Origin: Levilinea sp.
GTDB taxonomy: Bacteria > Chloroflexota > Anaerolineae > Anaerolineales > Anaerolineaceae
Assembly: GCA_029975215.1 (NCBI GenBank)
Contig: JARKPO010000053.1
Location: 1 to 64,000 of the forward strand
Length of the DNA stretch: 64,000 bases
Reading direction: 5' to 3'
The notes below the pieces were generated by a model. It worked only from the letters and a program-made list of their open reading frames with translations. It was not told the DNA's origin and ran no database searches. The position numbers and the translations under genes are program-made. This document shows, piece after piece, positions 23,034 to 33,534 of the stretch. Each line of letters begins with the position of its first letter. Positions within the stretch are counted from its first letter, which is position 1.

Positions 23034-23705
23034 TTACGGCTTGCGCCCAGCCTTCTTCAGCAGGTATGCCCGCAGCCCCACCATGCGCTCTGTCCCGCGC
23101 TTCAGCCGTTCCAGGTTGGGGCGCAGGGCAATCACCACAATGGCCAACGCCAGCGCACCGTAAAGCACATACACCCAGGGGGATGTGCCCACCGCCGCGC
23201 GGTAGATAAACACCAGTAAAGCTGAAGCGGCAATGCTGATGGTGGTTACCGAGGCGTAGCCCACCAGCAGGAACACCAGCACCGCCAGCGGCAGGATTAC
23301 CATCCAGGCCTGCGGCCACAAAGCGATCGCCCCGCCCAGGGCGGTGGCGCCGCCGGCCCCGCCGCGAAAGCGCAGCTTGCCGTTTTCATCCAGTTTCAGC
23401 AAAAATACCGAATAGTTGTGACCAATAATCGCCAATACCGCCGCCAGCACTTGCAGCCATACATCCCCTGGCATCAGCCAGCTTACAATCCATCCGGTGG
23501 AAACACCCTTGAGCACATCCAGAATGGCCGTCACCAACCCGGCCAAAAAACCTGCCGCGCGCATGGCGTTGGTGCCGCCGGTGCGGCCGCTTTCCACTTT
23601 GAGCACATCTTTGCCCGTCGCAATTTTCACCACAATCCAGCCGCTTGGAATTGAACCTACCAGGTAGGCCAACAGCAGAACCGATAAAATCCGTAGAATT
23701 TCCAT
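23034..23705 (-). CDS. plsY: Glycerol-3-phosphate acyltransferase PlsY-like
   Basis: 223 aa, about five TM helices. PlsY hallmark GSIPSGWIV near residue 17, then loops SGRTGGTNAMR (family usually SGNxGATN) and GHNYSVFL, and the Gly-rich GGAGGATALGG (usually GGKGVAT). The departures from consensus, including loss of the Lys in the GGKG loop, mean that acyl-phosphate substrate use should be regarded as likely rather than certain. Start at the ATG 23705, nine bases after GGAGG; an in-frame GTG at 23711 is the alternative. Confidence 0.8.
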   Translation of the reverse strand: MEILRILSVLLLAYLVGSIPSGWIVVKIATGKDVLKVESGRTGGTNAMRAAGFLAGLVTAILDVLKGVSTGWIVSWLMPGDVWLQVLAAVLAIIGHNYSVFLLKLDENGKLRFRGGAGGATALGGAIALWPQAWMVILPLAVLVFLLVGYASVTTISIAASALLVFIYRAAVGTSPWVYVLYGALALAIVVIALRPNLERLKRGTERMVGLRAYLLKKAGRKP

Positions 23706-23744
23706 TTTCACATGCCTCCGCCTGTCGAAATGTTAAACCCCAAT

Positions 23745-24170
23745 CTACCCGCCGGGTTGCGCTTCCGGCACAACTTCCCAGTCCAATTCCAAAAAACCCT
23801 GTCCCTCCGCTGCCGCAAAAGCCCGCATGCGCCAACCTTCTGGCGCAGGTGAAAAAATCAGCACCGCCGAATCCGGATAGGCGAACTCGCGTTCATCCGT
23901 CTCCGAAGGGTGGTCGGGGCCGCTGGGGTGCGAATGGAAAATGGCCAAAATCTCCTGCCCAGCCGCTTCTAACTGCATCATAGCGTCATACTGCGCCTGC
24001 GGCTCCATCCGAAAACGCACCGGGCTGTGGGCCGCGTTTTCCACCGGCAGCACCACCTGGGCCGTGCCGTCTGCCCCCCCCACCAGGCCGCAGCCTTCCT
24101 CGGGCAAACAGCTTTCCACATGCCGGATCATGGCCTCCCACAGCGTTGGGGTAAACCGCAGCCTCCCCAC
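23745..24170 (-). CDS. JAMM/Mov34-type metallopeptidase-like protein
   Basis: About 141 aa. The JAB1/MPN zinc motif is complete: EEGCGLV provides the upstream Glu, and HSHPSGPDHPSETD is the H-x-H-x7-S-x2-D signature. Bacterial members cleave the tails of ubiquitin-like sulfur carrier proteins or remove small adducts. No ThiS/MoaD-like or E1-like gene is adjacent here. The start is uncertain: GTG at 24170 avoids overlap with the upstream gene, while GTGs at 24185 and 24203 are in the same frame. Confidence 0.8.
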   Translation of the reverse strand: MGRLRFTPTLWEAMIRHVESCLPEEGCGLVGGADGTAQVVLPVENAAHSPVRFRMEPQAQYDAMMQLEAAGQEILAIFHSHPSGPDHPSETDEREFAYPDSAVLIFSPAPEGWRMRAFAAAEGQGFLELDWEVVPEAQPGG

Positions 24171-24175
24171 GCGCC

Positions 24176-25030
24176 TTAACTCCACCAAAACGCCAGTGCC
24201 CACAGCACCGTCAGCATCAAAACCGGTTCAATCCACAAAATCGCCTTGGGGCGTCCCTCTTCCCAGGCCCCTGCCGCGCTGGTCAGCGCATAGGCCGCCC
24301 CCAACAGAATCAGGCCGTAGGCAATGGGCCGCAGGGGCAGATAATGCAGCCCCATCCCAATCTGGCCAGTGACCAATGCGATACCCGCCGCCCAACCCCA
24401 GGCCCAGCGCCCCCCCAGCCGCAGGTACAGCGTGCGCAGCACCACCAAGAACAGCGCCAGCACCATCGCCGGAAGTTGAAGGTACAGCCGCAGTTCCGCC
24501 GCCCGCATGGCGATAGAAAGGATCAAATACAAGGCAAAGGCCACCGCCGTCAATCCCACCATCGCCGGGGCAAACAGCGCACCGGATAAATCCACCACCA
24601 CGTATTCCGCAATGAACACCAGAATCAGCAGCAGGGCCCCCAGCGCCAACATGGCCCACCATTCCACCCCCACTTCCAGCGTGTTCAGCGTCACCCCAAT
24701 GGCCCAGGCCGTCATCATCGGCACCAGCCAATGCGGCAGCGTACTGCCCTCCCCCAGGCGCGGATGCCCGCGCAGCAGCCATTCGCACCCCACCGCCGCC
24801 AGGCCCGCCACCGCAAAAGTCACCAGCGTGGATAGATCAAAACTGAAGGAAAATACCGCTCCCGGCAGGGTCAGGTTCCACACCCGTTCCTGCGTATCCA
24901 CCAGCGGAGTCAAGGCATAGGCCAACAGAATGGTGGAAGTCAGCACGCTCAGCCGGTTCACGTCCGGAAAAACGGGATGCTCCTCACTGCTCAAAGCCGC
25001 TGGGGCAGGCGTTTCGCTCATAGCTTTCAT
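24176..25030 (-). CDS. Polytopic membrane protein of unknown function
   Basis: 284 aa. A hydrophilic N-terminus of about 25 residues is followed by seven or eight TM helices, mostly Ala/Leu-rich with few polar residues inside them. The ATG at 25030 has GGAGG five bases upstream. It runs in the same direction as, and nearly touches, the JAMM gene, so the two are likely co-transcribed. I recognise no catalytic motif. It may belong to one of the small Chloroflexota-specific DUF families, but I cannot name it with confidence. Confidence 0.7.
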   Translation of the reverse strand: MKAMSETPAPAALSSEEHPVFPDVNRLSVLTSTILLAYALTPLVDTQERVWNLTLPGAVFSFSFDLSTLVTFAVAGLAAVGCEWLLRGHPRLGEGSTLPHWLVPMMTAWAIGVTLNTLEVGVEWWAMLALGALLLILVFIAEYVVVDLSGALFAPAMVGLTAVAFALYLILSIAMRAAELRLYLQLPAMVLALFLVVLRTLYLRLGGRWAWGWAAGIALVTGQIGMGLHYLPLRPIAYGLILLGAAYALTSAAGAWEEGRPKAILWIEPVLMLTVLWALAFWWS

Positions 25031-25132
25031 TTTAACCTCCCCCTGGCGTGCTGCCAAGTCACCAAAGTCACACCGCGGTCATGGTTTCCGCCTCGCCCGG
25101 CATGCGCCCGCCTGTGGTAAAATTGAAGCCAT

Positions 25133-26137
25133 ATGGACGCAAATTCTGAAACCACCCAGGCCGCCCCGCCCCGCCTCATTCCGGCCGTAACCGCGGGCTT
25201 CAACCTCATCGCTACCAACGTCTGGATCATCCTGCTGCCCCTGGCGCTGGACCTTTGGCTGTGGTTCGGCCCCAAACTGCGTCTGAAAGCCCTGCTTTTG
25301 CCCTGGGTCACCGACTTTTTCAGCCAATTGCCCCCCACCGCCGCGCCTGAATCGGCCGTTCTGATTCAGCGCATCACCGAAACCTGGCAAAAAACGCTGG
25401 AATCCTTCAACCTGTTGGGCGTACTGCGCACCTATCCCATCGGCGTGCCCAGCCTGCTGTCGGTCAACGGCGTGGCTCAAACTCCGCTGGGGCCTTCGCA
25501 GGAATATGAAATGATCACCGCCGCGGGGGCTTTGGGCCTTTGGCTGCTGCTGCTCCTGGCAGGCCTCTTCATCGGCAGTCTGTTCTTTGGCCGCATCGCC
25601 CGCCTGGCCTTCCCCACCCAGCGGCAAGACACCCTGCGCGCTCTCTTCTGGCAGTTCATGCAGATTCTGATCTTCAACCTGGCCCTCATCTTCCTGCTGC
25701 TGGTGCTGCTCTTCCCCATCGCCCTGGCCACCACCCTGCTGGCCGCCATCAACCCAGACCTGGCTCAAATTGCCCTTTTCCTCATGGGCCTGGTGCTCAT
25801 CTGGCTGCTCTTCCCCCTGGTGTTCGCCCCGCACGGTGTCTTCGCCCTGCGTCAAAATGTCGTCTCCGCCACCCTCACCAGCCTGCGCTTGGTGCGCTTC
25901 TTCCTCCCCGGCGCAAGCCTCTTCCTGGTGGTGCTCTTCGTCATCAGCCAGGGCCTCGACATCATCTGGCGCATTCCCCCCAGCAACTCGTGGATGCTCC
26001 TGCTGGGTCTGGGCGGGCATGCCTTCATCTCCAGCAGCCTCATCGCCGCCAGCTTCGTCTATTACCGCGGCGGCATCGAATGGATGCAGTCCAATCTGAA
26101 AAAAATCATGCAACCTTCCTCCCCCACCCGCGCCTAG
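25133..26137 (+). CDS. Polytopic membrane protein of unknown function
   Basis: 334 aa with about six TM segments: an early hydrophobic stretch (24-46), an external loop (50-125), then TMs near 130-155, 175-205, 210-235, 255-275 and 290-315. A short juxtamembrane helix (SLRLVRFFLPGA) recalls YihY/DUF-type permease-like proteins but no family motif is clear. No ribosome-binding site precedes the ATG. TAAAAT (25118-25123) lies nine bases before it, so the mRNA may be leaderless. Located 37 bases upstream of gyrB and possibly co-transcribed with it. Confidence 0.68.
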   Translation: MDANSETTQAAPPRLIPAVTAGFNLIATNVWIILLPLALDLWLWFGPKLRLKALLLPWVTDFFSQLPPTAAPESAVLIQRITETWQKTLESFNLLGVLRTYPIGVPSLLSVNGVAQTPLGPSQEYEMITAAGALGLWLLLLLAGLFIGSLFFGRIARLAFPTQRQDTLRALFWQFMQILIFNLALIFLLLVLLFPIALATTLLAAINPDLAQIALFLMGLVLIWLLFPLVFAPHGVFALRQNVVSATLTSLRLVRFFLPGASLFLVVLFVISQGLDIIWRIPPSNSWMLLLGLGGHAFISSSLIAASFVYYRGGIEWMQSNLKKIMQPSSPTRA

Positions 26138-26156
26138 CGCAGGGAGAGACTTTTAA

Positions 26157-28100
<1,944 letters not shown>

Positions 28101-28132
28101 CGCGGCCTCAATCACAGTCCATTAAACTGTCA

Positions 28133-28172
28133 TTGCTTCGACCAGACAAGTTTTCTGGTCGAAGCAATCTTT
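28133..28172 (+). terminator. Intrinsic terminator of gyrB
   Basis: A 14-bp stem (TTGCTTCGACCAGA at 28133-28146 with 28154-28167), 7-base loop, then TCTTT. It starts 33 bases after the gyrB stop. Confidence 0.82.
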
Positions 28173-28190
28173 ACCCCCTCTCTCTCCCTC

Positions 28191-28220
28191 TTGCCCTTTG
28201 CGCTACAATTAACCTATACT
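28191..28220 (+). promoter_or_regulatory. Putative promoter of the LDH2-family dehydrogenase gene
   Basis: TTGCCC (28191-28196), 18-base spacer, TATACT (28215-28220). Start of transcription near 28227 leaves a 16-base leader that contains GAGGTGAG before the ATG at 28243. Confidence 0.5.
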
Positions 28221-28242
28221 CCAACCGCACACGAGGTGAGCC

Positions 28243-29346
28243 ATGCCCCCTACCCTGCTCTTCCGCGCCGATGACCTGCGCGATTTCATGATCCGTTACT
28301 TCACCGCCCTGAACGTGCCCGCCGCCGACGCCGCCGTCACCGCAGATGTGCTCCTCTCCGCCGACCTGCGCGGGGTCGATTCGCACGGCATCATCCGCCT
28401 GTACACCTATTACGGCTCGCGCCTGCGCAGCGGCAAGATGGACCCCCACACCCCTTACCGCCTGACCCACGAGACCCCTACCACCCTCAATTTTGACGGC
28501 GGCAACGGCCTGGGCCAGGTGGTCAGCTACCACGCCATGCAGCGCTGCATCGAAAAGGCCCGCGACATGGGCATTGCCATGGTCAGCGTGCACAACTCCA
28601 ACCATTACGGCATCGCCGGCTACTACGCCATGATGGCCCTGCCCCACGACATGATCGGCATCAGCTTCACCAATTCGCAGCCCCTGGTGGCCCCCACCTA
28701 CGGCCGTACCGCCGTGCTGGGCACCAACCCCATCGCCGTGGCCGTGCCCGCCGGGTCGCAGCGCCCCTACGTGCTGGATATGGCCACCAGCATCGTGCCC
28801 ATCGGGCGTGTCACCGTCTACGACAAAGCCGGTAAAACCATGCCCGCAGGCTGGGGCATCAACTCACGCGGCGAAGTCACCACCACCCCCGCCGAAGTGC
28901 TGCAAGGCGGCGCGCTCATGCCCCTGGGTGGGGTGGATATCATGCGCGGCTATAAGGGCTACGGCCTGTCGCTGTGGGTGGACATCTTCTCCGGCGTGCT
29001 CTCCGGCGCAGCCTTCCTGACGCATGTCGGCCACCCCTCCAGCACCCGTCCCAACGCCGACGTGGGCCATTTCTTCGCCGCCATGCGCGTGGATGCCTTC
29101 CGCCCCCTGGCCGAATTTAAAGCCGATATGGACGCCATGCTGAGCGAATTAAAAGACGCCCCCAAAGCTGCCGGGCAGGATCGCATCTACATTCACGGCG
29201 AAAAAGAGTTCGAACGCGCCGAGCGGTATCAAAATGAGGGCGTGCCTCTGCTGGCCAATGTGGCCGAAGGGCTGCGCACTTCCGGGGCCGAGATCGGCGT
29301 GTGCTTCCCCGATCCCATCGGCCAGGCCGCCGAAGAAGACGACTAA
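28243..29346 (+). CDS. LDH2/malate-lactate dehydrogenase family oxidoreductase
   Basis: 367 aa. Family patterns: ADLRGVDSHGIIRL (substrate-binding and catalytic His region), VSVHNSNHYGIAGYY, LGTNPIAVAVPA, VLDMATSIV and YKGYGLSLWVDI (NAD-binding and Lys). These NAD(P)-dependent enzymes reduce 2-oxo acids such as oxaloacetate, pyruvate, 2,3-diketo-L-gulonate or ureidoglycolate precursors, and the substrate cannot be told from sequence. Its 3' end overlaps the convergent glucosidase gene by four bases. Confidence 0.9.
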   Translation: MPPTLLFRADDLRDFMIRYFTALNVPAADAAVTADVLLSADLRGVDSHGIIRLYTYYGSRLRSGKMDPHTPYRLTHETPTTLNFDGGNGLGQVVSYHAMQRCIEKARDMGIAMVSVHNSNHYGIAGYYAMMALPHDMIGISFTNSQPLVAPTYGRTAVLGTNPIAVAVPAGSQRPYVLDMATSIVPIGRVTVYDKAGKTMPAGWGINSRGEVTTTPAEVLQGGALMPLGGVDIMRGYKGYGLSLWVDIFSGVLSGAAFLTHVGHPSSTRPNADVGHFFAAMRVDAFRPLAEFKADMDAMLSELKDAPKAAGQDRIYIHGEKEFERAERYQNEGVPLLANVAEGLRTSGAEIGVCFPDPIGQAAEEDD

Positions 29347-30947
29347 ATCATCTTCAGGATCAGCGCCTCTTCCCCTGCCAGAGTGATGACCCCGTCCTGC
29401 GGTACGGGAGCTTCATTGCGCTTATTCGACAGCAGCAGCTGCCAACGTTTCCCTGCCAACCGCCCGCCCAACACCAGGCGCGCCGGCCAGCGCCGAAAAT
29501 TCAACGCCACCAACACGGTTTCCCCCTGGGTCTGCTTTAAATACCCCAGAACCGCGCGCGGCTCATAGCTGAGCGGCTGAAACAACCCCTGACGCAGGGC
29601 CGCATGTTCGCGCCGCAGGGCCAGCAAACGCTTGTAGAAATTCAGCAGCGAATCGGGGTCCTCGGCCTGCGCCGCGACGTTGCGGAAGGGGTAATCCGGG
29701 TGCGGCGGCAGCCAGGGCTTGCCCGCTCCAAAACCGGCGTTCTCGCTCGCGTCCCACTGCATGGGTGCACGGCAGCCGTCGCGGCCCTTATGGAAGGGCC
29801 AGTAACGCTTCCCAATCGGGTCCAAAATCTCACTGCGCCGCAGCGAAATATCGCGCATGCCAATTTCCTCGCCGTAATACAGGAAAGGCGTGCCGCGCAG
29901 GCTGAGCAGCATGGCCGCAGCCACCTTCAGCCGCTCGTCGTTCTCCCCGCGCCCAAAGCGGCTGGCCGAACGGCGCACATCGTGATTGTTCAGCACGTAA
30001 TTGGGCCAGCTTTCGGGCGACAGCACATGATCCCATTCCTGAATGGCGCGCAAATAGCCCCCCGGCCGCCAGCCCTGGCGCAGCATTTTGAAGTTGAAGG
30101 CTGCATGCAGTCGGCCCGGCGCGCAATACTGAGCAGCCACCTCCGCGGGCGAATCAAAGGTCTCACCTACCACATAGCGTTCCGGGTATTGGTCCAGCAG
30201 CGCGCGAATCTCTTCCAGCAAGCCCATCATTTCCGGTTGGTTGTTGTCGTAAATATGCTGTTGGCGGTCGTAGCCGCGCAGCCCCAGCTTGGGCGGGTTA
30301 TTGGGCATGTCGGCGTGCTTAAAGTACAGGTTAAACACATCCAATCGGAACCCGTCCACGCCGCGCTCCAGCCAAAAGCGGAACACATCCAACATGGCCT
30401 GGCGCACGGCCGGGTTGCGCCAGTTCACATCCGGCTGCTGTTTGTAGAACATGTGGTAATAGTACTGTCCGCTGGCCTCATCCCATTCCCAGGCGCTGCC
30501 CCCAAACACCGCCTGCCAATTGTTGGGCGGCCCGCCGCCGGGACGAGGATCGCGCCACAGATAATAATCGCGGTAGGGATTATCACGCCCCTGACGCGCC
30601 TGCTGAAACCAGGGGTGCTGGTCGCTGGTGTGATTCAGCACCAGATCCAGCACAATGCGAATGCCGCGCGCGTGGGCGTCAGCCACCAGTGCGTCAAAAT
30701 CAGCCAGCGCGCCAAAATCAGGGTGGATATCTACATAGTTGCTCACGTCATAGCCGAAATCCACATTGGGCGAAGGGTAAATGGGCGACAGCCAGACGGC
30801 ATCAATCCCCAAATCCTGCAAATAAGGCAATTTACCGCGGATCCCCTGCAAATCTCCCACCCCGCTGCTGTTGCTGCTGGCAAACGACCGCGGGTAAATT
30901 TGGTAAATTACGCCGTCTCGCCACCACAAGAAGGGCTCTGCTGTCAT
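29343..30947 (-). CDS. GH13 alpha-glucosidase / oligo-1,6-glucosidase-like
   Basis: 534 aa, cytoplasmic (no signal peptide). The order of GH13 conserved regions is complete: DLVLNHTSDQH, DGFRLDVFN (catalytic nucleophile Asp), VVGETF (acid-base Glu) and VLNNHDVRR (third Asp). VIYQIYPRSF opens the barrel, and a short beta domain (VLVALNFRRWPARL) closes it. The family hydrolyses alpha-1,4 or alpha-1,6 glucosides or isomerises sucrose or maltose. The VIYQIYPRSF...DVSNY...FGALADF pattern fits alpha-glucosidase. Start at 30947 with GGAG five bases upstream. Confidence 0.9.
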   Translation of the reverse strand: MTAEPFLWWRDGVIYQIYPRSFASSNSSGVGDLQGIRGKLPYLQDLGIDAVWLSPIYPSPNVDFGYDVSNYVDIHPDFGALADFDALVADAHARGIRIVLDLVLNHTSDQHPWFQQARQGRDNPYRDYYLWRDPRPGGGPPNNWQAVFGGSAWEWDEASGQYYYHMFYKQQPDVNWRNPAVRQAMLDVFRFWLERGVDGFRLDVFNLYFKHADMPNNPPKLGLRGYDRQQHIYDNNQPEMMGLLEEIRALLDQYPERYVVGETFDSPAEVAAQYCAPGRLHAAFNFKMLRQGWRPGGYLRAIQEWDHVLSPESWPNYVLNNHDVRRSASRFGRGENDERLKVAAAMLLSLRGTPFLYYGEEIGMRDISLRRSEILDPIGKRYWPFHKGRDGCRAPMQWDASENAGFGAGKPWLPPHPDYPFRNVAAQAEDPDSLLNFYKRLLALRREHAALRQGLFQPLSYEPRAVLGYLKQTQGETVLVALNFRRWPARLVLGGRLAGKRWQLLLSNKRNEAPVPQDGVITLAGEEALILKMI

Positions 30948-31037
30948 GTCGGCTCCATCCACGCGAAAATGAGTACCTATCGGGTATGATTATATCAAAG
31001 CTGCCCCGCTCCAATGGTTGGAAGGCTGGCTGATTAC

Positions 31038-31066
31038 TTGCTATCTCTTCAAAGGTATGTTAAAAT
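31038..31066 (+). promoter_or_regulatory. Putative promoter of the nusA-infB operon
   Basis: TTGCTA (31038-31043), 17-base spacer, TAAAAT (31061-31066). Predicted transcription start near 31073 gives a leader of about 98 bases containing a hairpin. Confidence 0.55.
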
Positions 31067-31101
31067 AGGGTCACTGAGTAGTTAACGTCATAGAGCGCAA
31101 C

Positions 31102-31130
31102 GAAAAGTGGGCGACCCCCACTTTTCTTTG
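31102..31130 (+). promoter_or_regulatory. Leader hairpin ahead of nusA (possible attenuator)
   Basis: A perfect 10-bp stem GAAAAGTGGG (31102-31111) with 31117-31126, a 5-base loop, and TTTG after it. It lies between the promoter and the nusA start. It could act as a weak terminator sensitive to NusA level, since nusA operons are autoregulated in other bacteria; here that is inference. rimP, which usually precedes nusA, is absent. Confidence 0.45.
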
Positions 31131-31170
31131 TATGTCAGACAAGGTTCGAAAAAGGCTGGAGTAAGGTAGG

Positions 31171-33054
31171 ATGAAGAACGAATTTATCCTGGCGTTCAAT
31201 GAAGTGTTGGAAGAAAAGCAGCTGCCGAAGGAAATCATCCTTCAGGCCATTGAGTCTGCTATGGTCTCTGCGTACCGGCGGGCGGTCAACGCTTCAAGCG
31301 CGCAGCATGTCGAGGCTAAAATCAATCCGGATACGGGCAAAGTCACCATTATGGCTGAAAAAGAGGTCGTCGAAACGGTGGAGGATACCCGCACCGAAGT
31401 GACCCTTTCTGAAGCCCGCCAGGTTAACCCGGACGCACAACTGGGCGAAATGGTCATCGTCGAAAGCACCCCGCGCGACTTTGGCCGCGTGGCGGCTCAG
31501 ACCGCCCGGCAGGTCATCCAACAGCGCATCCGCGACGCCGAACGCCAGATGCAGTTCGATTACTTCCAAAAACAATTGGGAGAAATCGTCTCCGGCGTGG
31601 TGCAGGCGGTCAACGCCCAGGGGCTCACCATTGGCTTGGACATGCGCGCCGAAGGCATGATGTCGCGCAAAGACCTCATCAATGGCGAGCGCTTCCGCAT
31701 TCACGACCGTGTGCGCGCTCTCATCGCCGAGGTCAAAGACAACCCCCGCGGCCCGCAGATCATCCTCTCGCGCACCCACCGCGATTTTCTGCGCCGGCTG
31801 CTAGAAAATGAAGTCCCCGAAATCTACCACGGCATCGTGGAAATTCGCTCCATCGCTCGCGAACCTGGCGAACGCGCCAAAGTGGCCGTCTCTGCCACCC
31901 AATCGGGCATTGACCCGGTGGGCGCCTGCGTGGGCATCCGCGGCGTGCGCATTCAAGCCATTGTGCGCGAGCTGCACGATGAAAAAATTGACGTGATCGA
32001 ATGGAACCCCGACGCTGCGGTCTTCATCGCCAAGGCCATCTCCCCCGCGCGCGTGGTGGGCGTGTACCTGAATGAACGCTCGGCCAACGGCAAAACCGCC
32101 ACCGTGGTGGTTCCCGAAGATCAGCTCAGCCTGGCCATCGGCCGCGACGGTCAGAACGCGCGCCTGGCTGCCAAGCTCACCGGCTGGCGGATTGACATCA
32201 AGAGCCTCAGCGAAGCCGCCAGCGACACCCTCTACCGCCTGCAGAACGAAGCCGAGCTGGCAGACATCGCCCAGGCCGAACAATCCATCCTAGATGATAT
32301 CTCGGCCTCCCTGGCCAAGAAGGCCGAAGGCCGCCCGCTGACCCCCGAAGAATACGACCAGATGGCCGCCTTCGTGGACCGAGTGGAAAAGCGCTCCACC
32401 CAAGCCCGACAGCCCGTGAAACCCGCGGTGGAATCTGCCGTAATGGACGAAGCCCGCGCCTCCATCCCCGAAGAAGCCTTCCAGCAGAACCTGCTGGACA
32501 GCGGTTTGGCCGAACATCTGGTCAACTTGCTCCAGGAAGCCGGTTACACCACCGTGGGCGATCTGGCCCTGGAACTGAAAGTCAACCCCGACAACGTCCT
32601 GCGAATGCCGGGCGTGGGCGCCAAGTCCATCGCGCAGCTCAACGCCCTGATGGACTCGCTGACGGCAGCCCCCGCTGTGGAAGAACAACCCGCTGCGCCG
32701 GTGGAAATTGAGGCCCCTGCCCAGGTTTCCGCCCCCGTCGAAGCCGTTGCCGAAACGGTGGAAGAAGCTGCTGCCCCCGAAGTGGAAGTTGCCGCACCCG
32801 CGGCGGCCGAACCTGAAGAGGAAGAAGTGGAAGTATCCTTCAACGAACTCTTTGCCCTCAAACCTGTGATTGAACCGGCCATCCTCGAAGACGAAGAAGA
32901 GGATGACACCAGCAGCGACAAGAAGGACAAGAAGGGTTCGAAGAAGAAAAAGAAGAAGCAGGTGGTCATTTCGTATGACCCCGACCGCGATATGACCATC
33001 GTCCGCAAGAAGCACAAACGCGGTGACGGAGATTGGAGTGATTGGGAGGCCTAA
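31171..33054 (+). CDS. nusA: Transcription termination/antitermination factor NusA with long acidic-basic tail
   Basis: 627 aa, well beyond the usual 350-500. N-terminal polymerase-binding domain (1-125), S1 domain (about 132-200, GEIVSGVVQAV), KH1 and KH2 (about 230-355; GACVGIRGVRIQAIVREL and LAIGRDGQNARLAAKLTGWRIDI). After a linker, a helix-hairpin-helix (LLQEAGYTTVGDL... MPGVGAKSIAQL) lies around 455-495. The last 130 residues are an Ala/Pro/Glu-rich acidic stretch followed by a Lys-rich run (KKDKKGSKKKKKK) and a short conserved-looking end. It binds RNA polymerase and modulates pausing. First gene of the operon. Confidence 0.95.
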   Translation: MKNEFILAFNEVLEEKQLPKEIILQAIESAMVSAYRRAVNASSAQHVEAKINPDTGKVTIMAEKEVVETVEDTRTEVTLSEARQVNPDAQLGEMVIVESTPRDFGRVAAQTARQVIQQRIRDAERQMQFDYFQKQLGEIVSGVVQAVNAQGLTIGLDMRAEGMMSRKDLINGERFRIHDRVRALIAEVKDNPRGPQIILSRTHRDFLRRLLENEVPEIYHGIVEIRSIAREPGERAKVAVSATQSGIDPVGACVGIRGVRIQAIVRELHDEKIDVIEWNPDAAVFIAKAISPARVVGVYLNERSANGKTATVVVPEDQLSLAIGRDGQNARLAAKLTGWRIDIKSLSEAASDTLYRLQNEAELADIAQAEQSILDDISASLAKKAEGRPLTPEEYDQMAAFVDRVEKRSTQARQPVKPAVESAVMDEARASIPEEAFQQNLLDSGLAEHLVNLLQEAGYTTVGDLALELKVNPDNVLRMPGVGAKSIAQLNALMDSLTAAPAVEEQPAAPVEIEAPAQVSAPVEAVAETVEEAAAPEVEVAAPAAAEPEEEEVEVSFNELFALKPVIEPAILEDEEEDDTSSDKKDKKGSKKKKKKQVVISYDPDRDMTIVRKKHKRGDGDWSDWEA

Positions 33055-33074
33055 CGCCAGGCGGCGAACGTACT

Positions 33075-33419
33075 GTGGCTAAGAAAACGCTGAAGAAAGT
33101 TAAACATGTTCCGCAAAGGACCTGCGTCGGCTGCCGGTCTGTGTTAGCCAAGCGAAACCTCATTCGCCTGGTGCGCACACCCGAAGGCGTGCAGGTAGAC
33201 CCGAAAGGCAAAATGGCTGGGCGCGGTGCATATCTGCACGATCAACGCTCTTGTTGGCTGCGCGCCCTCAAAGGCCCGCTGGCGAATGCCCTCAAGGTCG
33301 AACTCTCCCAAACGGAACGCGCCGCTTTGCTTGCGTTTCTGGAAACCTTGCCAGAATCGGATGATGATCCCCTCTCGGGCCTGTCTTCTGCTGAAAATCC
33401 CGGCAGCATGACACCCTGA
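33075..33419 (+). CDS. YlxR-family RNA-binding protein (DUF448)
   Basis: 114 aa from the GTG at 33075. The family signature is intact: PQRTCVGCR near residue 14, RLVRTPEGVQVD, and KMAGRGAYLH. The basic N-terminus suits RNA binding. YlxR sits between nusA and infB in most bacteria and has been linked to RNase P or gene regulation. An in-frame TTG at 33042, overlapping nusA, is an alternative start. Confidence 0.88.
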   Translation: MAKKTLKKVKHVPQRTCVGCRSVLAKRNLIRLVRTPEGVQVDPKGKMAGRGAYLHDQRSCWLRALKGPLANALKVELSQTERAALLAFLETLPESDDDPLSGLSSAENPGSMTP

Positions 33420-33534
33420 CCCTCGCTGAATGGCGCGCCTCCCCCGCGCCACCTCTGCGACCCCAGGCCGCCCGAGTACGCTCTCGCAATCACCGGCTGG
33501 CAGGCAAAATGGGGTGCAATGAAGGAGGTATTTT

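Noticed and set aside
33420..33534. Possible small gene between ylxR and infB
   Set aside because: Only short frames without a ribosome site; the gap mainly supplies the infB ribosome-binding site.
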